Assembly (NCBI GenBank): GCA_027036915.1
Contig: JALWCD010000117.1
Location: 1 to 9,791, forward strand
Direction: 5' to 3'
Origin: Thermodesulfatator sp.
GTDB taxonomy: Bacteria > Desulfobacterota > Thermodesulfobacteria > Thermodesulfobacteriales > Thermodesulfobacteriaceae
Length of the DNA: 9,791 nucleotides
Shown: positions 4,895 through 9,791 of the stretch, piece by piece
How the letters are laid out: every line of letters begins with the position of its first letter
Numbering within the stretch: the first letter of the stretch is position 1
Notes under the pieces: generated by a model
What the model was told of the DNA's origin: nothing
Databases searched by the model: none
Seen by the model: the letters and a program-made list of their open reading frames with translations, nothing else
Translations under genes and position numbers: made by a program

Positions 4895-7167
4895 AAAGTC
4901 TGCGCATTCTGGTGACGGGCAGGGTTCAGGGAGTGGGTTTCCGCCCTTTCCTGGCCCGCCTGGCTCAGAAATATAAGCTCTCGGGAGAAGCCCGGAACGT
5001 TCCCGAAGGGGTTGAGCTTTTAGTCTCCGGCACAGAGGAGAACCTTTCGGCTTTTCTGGATCGCCTTCGCCGGGAACGACCGCCCCTGGCTCGCATTACG
5101 CGGGTCTCAATCAGGGGTCTTTCCCGAACGTTTACCGATGGGTTTCATATTCTTGAGAGCCGTACGGGGCGTCCGGCCACTTACGTGCCTCCGGATATGG
5201 CCACCTGCAGGGCCTGTCTTGACGAGGTCTTTGAGCCCGGCAACCGGCGATTCGGATACCCTTTCACCAACTGCACGGATTGCGGGCCCCGCTACACGGT
5301 CATCGAGGAGCTTCCCTACGACCGGGCAAAGACCTCCATGCGGGAATTTCTCATGTGTCCTGACTGTCTGAGGGAATATGGCGATCTTCTCTCCAGACGT
5401 TTTCATGCCGAACCGAACGCCTGTCCGGTCTGCGGTCCCAGGCTCTGGGTAAGCACGCCCCGGAGAGAGAGGATTCCCGTAAAGGATCTCTGGCAATTCC
5501 TGGTGAGAACCTTAAGGGAGGGGGCCATCTGGGCCGTAAAAGGGCTCGGAGGGTTCCATCTGGTCTGCGATGCGGAAAGCGAAAGGACGGTGCGGCTTCT
5601 TCGCGAGCGAAAAAGGCGCCCTACGAAACCCCTGGCCGTAATGGTCCGGGATCTCGCGGTCGCCCGGCGGCTGGCCGAAATCTCGCCCCCGGAGGCCGAA
5701 GCTCTGCTTTCCCGAAGAGCCCCCATCGTTCTCTGTCGCAAAAGGAAACCCTTTCCCCTGGCGGAGGCCGTGGCCCCGGGGATAAACCTGGTGGGGATCA
5801 TGTTGCCCTATACGCCCCTGCACCATCTTTTGCTCTCCGCCTGGCCGGGCCTGGCCCTGGTCATGACCAGCGGGAACCTTTCCGAGGAGCCTCTTTGTTT
5901 CGAAAATGAAGAAGCCCTGGAAAGACTCTCCGGGATAGCGGACTTTTTTCTTCTACACGATCGGCGGATCGTGAATCCAGTGGACGACTCCGTGGTGCGC
6001 TTTTCGGGAAAGACCCGGATTCTCATCCGTCGGGCCCGGGGCTGGGTTCCGGATCCCCTGCCCTTGCCCGAAGAGAAGGGCGGGCTTCTAGCGGTGGGGG
6101 CCCTCCTCAAGAACACCTTCGCCCTGAGCCGGGGGGCGGAGGCCTTCCTCAGCCCCCATCTGGGGGATCTTGAGTCCCTGAAGACCCTCAAACTCTGGCA
6201 AAGGACCCTCGAGCGCTACCGGCAACTTCTGGCCGTAGCCCCGGAGATCCTGGTCTCCGATCTCCACCCCGATTATCTTTCCACCCGGATCGCGGAGGAG
6301 ATGTCCGGAACCCGTGGGCTTCCTCATCTTCGTCTCCAGCATCATGCGGCTCACGCTTACTCCGCCCTGGGGGGCCGGGCCGGCGGAAGGGCCCTGGCCC
6401 TGGTGCTTGACGGCGCGGGTCTCGGTGAGGACGGGACCATTCGGGGCGGCGAGATCCTTCTCCTTGAGGGTGAGAGGTTCCGCCGGGTGGGATGCCTTGA
6501 GCCCTTTCTTCTTCCCGGAGGCGAAGCCGCCGAGCGCGAGCCCTGGCGCGTGGCCCTGGCCCTGTTGAAAGACCTCTACGGCCGAGAGGCCGGAAAAAGG
6601 CTTGCGACCCTGGTGGAGGGCCTTTCGGAGGAAAGTGTCCGAGCCGTGAAGTGGCAGATCGAAAGAAAGATCAACACCCCCCGGACCACCAGTGCCGGAA
6701 GGCTCTTTGAGGCCGTAGCCGTGCTTCTGGGGCTGGGCTTTCGCAATCACTACGAGGGAGAGCTGGCCCTGAGGCTCGAGTGTCTGGCTTCCGGGGCCGG
6801 GGGAGAAAACCAGGAAGCCTACCCCGCGGGCTTTGATTCGGACTCAGGCCTTCTTTCCGGACGGGATCTCATCATAGCGGTGCTTGAGGACCTCAGAAGA
6901 GGTGTCCCCTATGAGCTCATAGCTCTCAGGTTCCATCTGGGATTTTCGAGAGCTCTGGTTGAGGCCTGTGCGGAGCTTTCCCGGAGGTTCGGGGTTAAAG
7001 AGGTCGCTCTTTCCGGAGGTTGTTTTCAAAACGCCCTTTTACTTGGAGCCACCCTGGAAAGTCTCAGGCAGAAGGGCCTTAAGCCCCTATTTTCCGAAGA
7101 GGTTCCGCCCAACGACGGTGGCCTTTCCTACGGCCAGGCCGTCTGGGCCTCACTCCATAATTTCTAG
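4891..7167 (+). CDS. hypF: Carbamoyltransferase HypF
   Basis: HypF converts carbamoyl phosphate and ATP to a carbamoyl-adenylate and transfers the carbamoyl group to the C-terminal Cys of HypE, the source of the cyanide ligands. It is full length at 758 residues, with all domains in order. The acylphosphatase domain (about 1-90) has RVQGVGFR with Arg18 and Asn36. Two zinc-finger modules carry four CxxC pairs (C106/109, C128/131, C156/159, C178/181). A YrdC-like domain (about 195-380) contains KGLGGFHLVCDA and RRPTKPLAVM. The Kae1-like C-terminal domain has H484 and H488 (HHAAH), DGAG at 507-510, SGGCFQN at 708-714 and NDGGLSYGQ at 741-749. The ATG overlaps the hypB stop by four nt (ATGA). Its TAG stop shares four bases with the stop of the convergent rimO gene. 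Acceptor HypE is not encoded here. Confidence 0.98.
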   Translation: MKSLRILVTGRVQGVGFRPFLARLAQKYKLSGEARNVPEGVELLVSGTEENLSAFLDRLRRERPPLARITRVSIRGLSRTFTDGFHILESRTGRPATYVPPDMATCRACLDEVFEPGNRRFGYPFTNCTDCGPRYTVIEELPYDRAKTSMREFLMCPDCLREYGDLLSRRFHAEPNACPVCGPRLWVSTPRRERIPVKDLWQFLVRTLREGAIWAVKGLGGFHLVCDAESERTVRLLRERKRRPTKPLAVMVRDLAVARRLAEISPPEAEALLSRRAPIVLCRKRKPFPLAEAVAPGINLVGIMLPYTPLHHLLLSAWPGLALVMTSGNLSEEPLCFENEEALERLSGIADFFLLHDRRIVNPVDDSVVRFSGKTRILIRRARGWVPDPLPLPEEKGGLLAVGALLKNTFALSRGAEAFLSPHLGDLESLKTLKLWQRTLERYRQLLAVAPEILVSDLHPDYLSTRIAEEMSGTRGLPHLRLQHHAAHAYSALGGRAGGRALALVLDGAGLGEDGTIRGGEILLLEGERFRRVGCLEPFLLPGGEAAEREPWRVALALLKDLYGREAGKRLATLVEGLSEESVRAVKWQIERKINTPRTTSAGRLFEAVAVLLGLGFRNHYEGELALRLECLASGAGGENQEAYPAGFDSDSGLLSGRDLIIAVLEDLRRGVPYELIALRFHLGFSRALVEACAELSRRFGVKEVALSGGCFQNALLLGATLESLRQKGLKPLFSEEVPPNDGGLSYGQAVWASLHNF

Positions 7168-8468
7168 GAAATCACTTCCAGGGCCTCGGCCCAGAGGTCG
7201 TAGGTGAAACTGCGGATAAAACGCACCCGGACGAGGTCCCCGGGGCAGACCGGGATTCCCTTCACGATCACCGTGTGTCCGTCAACCTCCGGAGCCTGGA
7301 AACCGGCGTGGCCCACCGGCCGGCCCCGCGCGTCGTAGCCGGTGACGAGCACCAGATCTTCGCTTCCCACCCGGCGGCGAAGATTCTCCCGGGAGATCTC
7401 GCGCTGGAGGACCATCACCCGGTGGCGCCGCCTTACGGCCTCGCGGTGAGGCACCCGGGGGGAAAACCCCGCGGCCCGGGTACCTTCTTCGGGGTAGAAC
7501 ACAAAGGCCCCGAGATGGTCGAAACGGGCCTTTCTCAGAAACTCGAGCAAAGTGGAGAACTCCTCCTCGCCCTCCCCGGGAAAGCCCACGATGACCGAGG
7601 TGCGCAGACCGATCTCCGGGCGGGCCTCGCGAAGACGGTCTACGAGATCGAGGATCCCTCCGGCCCGGTAAGGTCGTCGCATGCGTCTCAGGATCTCGGG
7701 GTGGGCGTGCTGTACGGGAAGATCCGCGTAAGGGGCCAGGCGGGACTCCTCCGCAAAGAGCCCAAGAAGCTCCAGGGTTATCCCTTCAGGATAGAGATAG
7801 AGAAGGCGTAGCCTAAAGGATCCGGATACCTCCGAAAGGAGGCGCTTTATGAGCCTTGGAAGCGCTCTTTCCTTCCGGTCAAGGCCGTAAGCCGAGACGT
7901 CCTGTCCCACCAGAATGATCTCGCGTACTCCCTCCGAGACCAGCCGCCGGGCCTCCGCAAGAAGCTCCTCCTCGGGCCGACTTCGCAGAGGCCCCCTTAT
8001 GCGCGGTATGGTGCAGAAGGAGCAGGCGTGGCGACACCCCTCGGTGACCTTGAGATAGGCGTAGAAGGGGCTTTCCGTTAGCACCCGCCCGGTGGTCTCC
8101 GGGCCCTGCGGGCAAAGCACCAGGAGCCGGGAGTCCTCGAAGAAGACCTCCGGGCGGCGGTAGGCCTCGATTCCGCAGAAAAGATCGGCCTCGGGAAAGG
8201 CTTCGAGGACTTCCTTTCCGTAGCGGGCCACGAGACACCCTATTACCGCCAGTCGCTGCCCCGGCCTTTTTCTTTCGGCCAGCTCAAGCACGGTGTCTAT
8301 GGATTCCCTGACCGCCGGCCGAATGAAGGCGCAGGTGTTCACCAGAATGAGATCGGCCTCCTCCGGGGAGAGAACGATCTCGGCTCCGTGTTCGACCAGC
8401 CGGGCCAGGAGTTTTTCGGTGTCCGTGCGATTTTTGGGGCAACCCAGGCTTACGGCGTAGACCTTCAA
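7164..8468 (-). CDS. rimO: Ribosomal protein S12 methylthiotransferase RimO
   Basis: RimO is a radical-SAM enzyme with two [4Fe-4S] clusters that adds a methylthio group to the beta-carbon of a conserved Asp in ribosomal protein S12. It has 434 residues. The N-terminal domain has SLGCPKN (7-13), typical of RimO and not MiaB, giving C10; C46 (NTCAF) and C78 (IGCLV) complete the auxiliary-cluster triad. The radical-SAM motif CRHACSFC supplies C145, C149 and C152. A TRAM domain occupies roughly the last 65 residues and ends in the RimO-like FTYDLWAEAL. The start is TTG at 8468, chosen because SLGCPKN must sit near the N terminus and an AAGGAGG lies upstream. The start overlaps the panD stop by four nt (TTGA), so panD and rimO are likely cotranscribed and coupled. 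In the first motif NRTDTE replaces the more usual NLVDSE. Confidence 0.96.
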   Translation of the reverse strand: MKVYAVSLGCPKNRTDTEKLLARLVEHGAEIVLSPEEADLILVNTCAFIRPAVRESIDTVLELAERKRPGQRLAVIGCLVARYGKEVLEAFPEADLFCGIEAYRRPEVFFEDSRLLVLCPQGPETTGRVLTESPFYAYLKVTEGCRHACSFCTIPRIRGPLRSRPEEELLAEARRLVSEGVREIILVGQDVSAYGLDRKERALPRLIKRLLSEVSGSFRLRLLYLYPEGITLELLGLFAEESRLAPYADLPVQHAHPEILRRMRRPYRAGGILDLVDRLREARPEIGLRTSVIVGFPGEGEEEFSTLLEFLRKARFDHLGAFVFYPEEGTRAAGFSPRVPHREAVRRRHRVMVLQREISRENLRRRVGSEDLVLVTGYDARGRPVGHAGFQAPEVDGHTVIVKGIPVCPGDLVRVRFIRSFTYDLWAEALEVIS

Positions 8469-8836
8469 GAGACGGCGGCCTCCTTCACCTCCCGCACCCG
8501 ATTGCCCTCCTCCACGTAGACCAGTCGGACCCGAAAATCGGAAAGTTTATCCTGGGGCACCCAGGCGTAGGCCACGATGATGACCTCGTCCTCCACCTCT
8601 CCGAGACGGGCGGCGGCGCCATTAAGGATTACCTCACCGGTGCCCGGCCGTCCTTCGATCACATAGGTCTCAAAGCGGGCGCCGTTGGCCAGATTGTAAA
8701 CCCAGACCGCCTCAAAGGGGGAGAGTCCGGCGGCGGTCATCAGCTCCGGATCCAGGGTGAGGCTTCCCTCATAATGAAGTTCCTTGCCGGTGATCCTGAC
8801 CCGATGGAGCTTGCTTTTTAGAAACTTACGGTACAT
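8465..8836 (-). CDS. panD: Aspartate 1-decarboxylase (pyruvoyl enzyme) precursor
   Basis: PanD makes beta-alanine from L-aspartate for pantothenate and CoA synthesis, in the cytoplasm as a self-processed tetramer. The 123-residue precursor is of normal length. The autocleavage site YEGS (22-25) lies exactly at Gly24-Ser25 as in E. coli, so Ser25 would become the pyruvoyl group. Lys9, Tyr22, Arg54, Thr57 and Tyr58 are at the E. coli positions of active-site and processing residues. NGAAARLG (about 72-79) matches the conserved NGAAA loop. The ATG at 8836 follows the panC stop by three nt, with GAGGGG as the likely ribosome site within the panC end. Adjacency to panC puts the beta-alanine producer next to the enzyme that uses it. 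Confidence 0.97.
   Translation of the reverse strand: MYRKFLKSKLHRVRITGKELHYEGSLTLDPELMTAAGLSPFEAVWVYNLANGARFETYVIEGRPGTGEVILNGAAARLGEVEDEVIIVAYAWVPQDKLSDFRVRLVYVEEGNRVREVKEAAVS
8479..8485 (-). promoter_or_regulatory. Ribosome binding site for the TTG start of rimO
   Basis: On the minus strand AAGGAGG lies ten bases before the TTG at 8468, inside the 3' end of panD. It is one of the strongest ribosome sites in the window and supports this non-ATG start. Confidence 0.65.
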
Positions 8837-8839
8837 GGT

Positions 8840-9691
8840 CTACCCCTCAGGGCGAAGGATGGTGTTGTCTATGAGACGGGCCCGGCCCACGAAGACCGCG
8901 AGTGCAAGCAGGGTGGGGCCGTCGAGGTAATTTTTTTCCTCAAGGGTTTCCGGGTCGCGAAATTCCACGTAATCGACACGGGTGTGAGGGTGGGAGTGGA
9001 TGAATTCTTCAATCTCCCGTCTCAGGGGTTCGACCTGGAGGACTCCTTCGGCCACCCTTTTGCGGGCCAGCTCCAGCGCCCGATAAAGGGAGAGGGCGGA
9101 GGCCCTTTCTTCCGGGCTGAGGTAGACGTTTCGGGAGCTCATGGCCAGGCCGTCCGGCTCACGCACCGTGGGGTGCGGCACGATCTCAAGATCCAGATTG
9201 AGATCCCGTACCAGGCGTTCGATGACCTTGAGTTGCTGGTAATCCTTCTCACCGAAGACGGCCAGATGCGGTTTTACAATATTAAAGAGCTTGAGGACCA
9301 CCGTGGCCACTCCGCGAAAGTGCCCCGGGCGCCGGGCTCCGCAAAGAGGTCTGGAAAGTTCTGTAACCTCTACGTAAGTCTGGAACCCCTCGGGATACAT
9401 TTCCTCCACCGGGGGCACAAAGAGGATGTCTACCCCTTCGGCTTCCGCAAGCCGCCGGTCGCGCTCGAGATCCCGGGGATAGCGCTCGTAGTCCTCCTGC
9501 GGACCGAACTGGATGGGATTCACGAAGATGGAGACCACCACCACGTCTGCCAGTTCGCGGGCTCTGCGCATGAGGGCCAGATGCCCCTCGTGGAAATACC
9601 CCATGGTGGGCACAAACCCCAGACGTTTTTGCGCCCGACGGATTTCATCCGCCCGGACCTGCATCCGGCGTACGCTTTCTATGATCTCCAT
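8840..9691 (-). CDS. panC: Pantothenate synthetase (pantoate--beta-alanine ligase)
   Basis: PanC condenses pantoate and beta-alanine with ATP, via pantoyl-adenylate, to form pantothenate. It has 283 residues, as usual. Visible motifs are [10 protein letters not shown] (28-37, nucleotide-binding His34 and His37), [11 protein letters not shown] (54-64), [19 protein letters not shown] (123-141), FGEKDYQQ (146-153) and the KMSKS-like region [12 protein letters not shown] (177-188). The C-terminal domain ends in ARLIDNTIL, typical of the family. The ATG at 9691 gives the standard N terminus before PTMG. The ribosome site is weak: AAGGG lies 14 nt upstream. This is the first recognisable gene of the minus-strand panC-panD-rimO block. 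panB, which makes the pantoate precursor, is not in the window. Confidence 0.97.
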   Translation of the reverse strand: MEIIESVRRMQVRADEIRRAQKRLGFVPTMGYFHEGHLALMRRARELADVVVVSIFVNPIQFGPQEDYERYPRDLERDRRLAEAEGVDILFVPPVEEMYPEGFQTYVEVTELSRPLCGARRPGHFRGVATVVLKLFNIVKPHLAVFGEKDYQQLKVIERLVRDLNLDLEIVPHPTVREPDGLAMSSRNVYLSPEERASALSLYRALELARKRVAEGVLQVEPLRREIEEFIHSHPHTRVDYVEFRDPETLEEKNYLDGPTLLALAVFVGRARLIDNTILRPEG

Positions 9692-9791
9692 CCGTAAAAA
9701 TCCAGCCCTTCCGATTTTCCTGTATCAAGTTTAATACTCTTCGGGGAAGCTCATCAAGGACGAAGGCCTGGAGCCCGGAATAGCCCCCGGG
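9692..9791 (-). other. Region upstream of panC: possible weak promoter or end of an upstream gene
   Basis: These 100 bases are not explained by a recognised gene. On the minus strand a TTGATG (9757-9752) and a TATTAA (9736-9731) sit 15 nt apart, a poor match to a sigma-70 promoter because the spacer is short. Two minus-strand frames are open from the window edge. One ends at a TAA near 9733; the other runs through the panC start and stops inside panC. Neither short peptide resembles a family I know, including the PanB C terminus. The region could therefore be a leader with its own promoter, or the tail of an upstream operon gene. Confidence 0.3.

Noticed and set aside
6088..6750. Minus-strand open frame opposite hypF (220 codons)
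   Set aside because: The hypF Kae1-like domain is intact on the plus strand, and the antisense product is Gly/Pro/Lys-rich with no motif.
7140..7200. Bidirectional Rho-independent terminator between hypF and rimO
   Set aside because: I see no GC-rich hairpin followed by a T-run on either strand near the shared stop codons, and both sides are coding.
7275..7811. Plus-strand open frame opposite rimO
   Set aside because: Its content is a shadow of the rimO coding frame. It has no recognisable domain, and the rimO motifs establish the minus strand as coding.
8984..9697. Plus-strand open frame opposite panC (237 codons)
   Set aside because: It is antisense to panC, whose PTMG, FGEKDY and SSRN motifs are clear. 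The translated product resembles no family.
9774..9791. Short CCCGG/CCGGG inverted repeat at the window edge
   Set aside because: The stem is about five bases in GC-rich DNA with no T-run or known operator, so it is not distinguishable from chance.
1..9791. CRISPR arrays, insertion sequences, tRNA or rRNA genes, defence systems
   Set aside because: No direct-repeat array, transposase motif, terminal inverted repeat, tRNA-like cloverleaf or rRNA signature was found. Nearly every base belongs to a recognised metabolic gene.

Overview
The window is GC-rich bacterial DNA carrying two tightly packed gene blocks that converge at position 7164-7167. There is almost no intergenic space. I see no RNA gene, mobile element, repeat array, CRISPR or phage gene. 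The genes fit an anaerobic or microaerophilic H2-oxidising bacterium. The Arg/Glu-rich proteins, compact layout and gene content remind me of Thermodesulfobacteria or related thermophilic sulfur-metabolising bacteria. That placement is inference from style, not from a marker gene.

Block 1 (plus strand, 1-7167) is a membrane-bound uptake [NiFe]-hydrogenase operon with most of its maturation genes: small subunit (5' end outside the window), large subunit, di-heme cytochrome b, large-subunit maturation endopeptidase, hypC, hypA, hypB and hypF. H2 would be split at the NiFe site of the large subunit. Electrons would pass through the three Fe-S clusters of the small subunit to the cytochrome b and then to the quinone pool. 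HypF (carbamoyl-phosphate to thiocarboxamide, toward the CN ligands), HypC (Fe(CN)2CO chaperone) and HypA/HypB (nickel delivery) build the active site. The endopeptidase then trims a 15-residue C-terminal tail from the large subunit. HypD and HypE, also needed for Fe-ligand synthesis, are not in the window. Adjacent genes overlap or lie within 14 bases of each other, so one polycistronic transcript with translational coupling is likely.

Block 2 (minus strand, 9691 down to 7164) is panC-panD-rimO. PanC and PanD supply the last step of pantothenate synthesis and its beta-alanine. RimO is the radical-SAM methylthiotransferase of ribosomal protein S12. The genes are 3 nt apart or overlap by 4 nt. 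About 100 bases upstream of panC reach the window edge and hold either a weak promoter or the tail of another gene.

I found no convincing undescribed system. The observations worth a second look are small: convergent hypF and rimO stop codons that share CTAG, non-ATG starts for hypB and rimO fixed by conserved N-terminal motifs, a Thr in the HypB NKxD position, small-subunit cluster signatures that predict an O2-sensitive enzyme, and the missing hypD/hypE.
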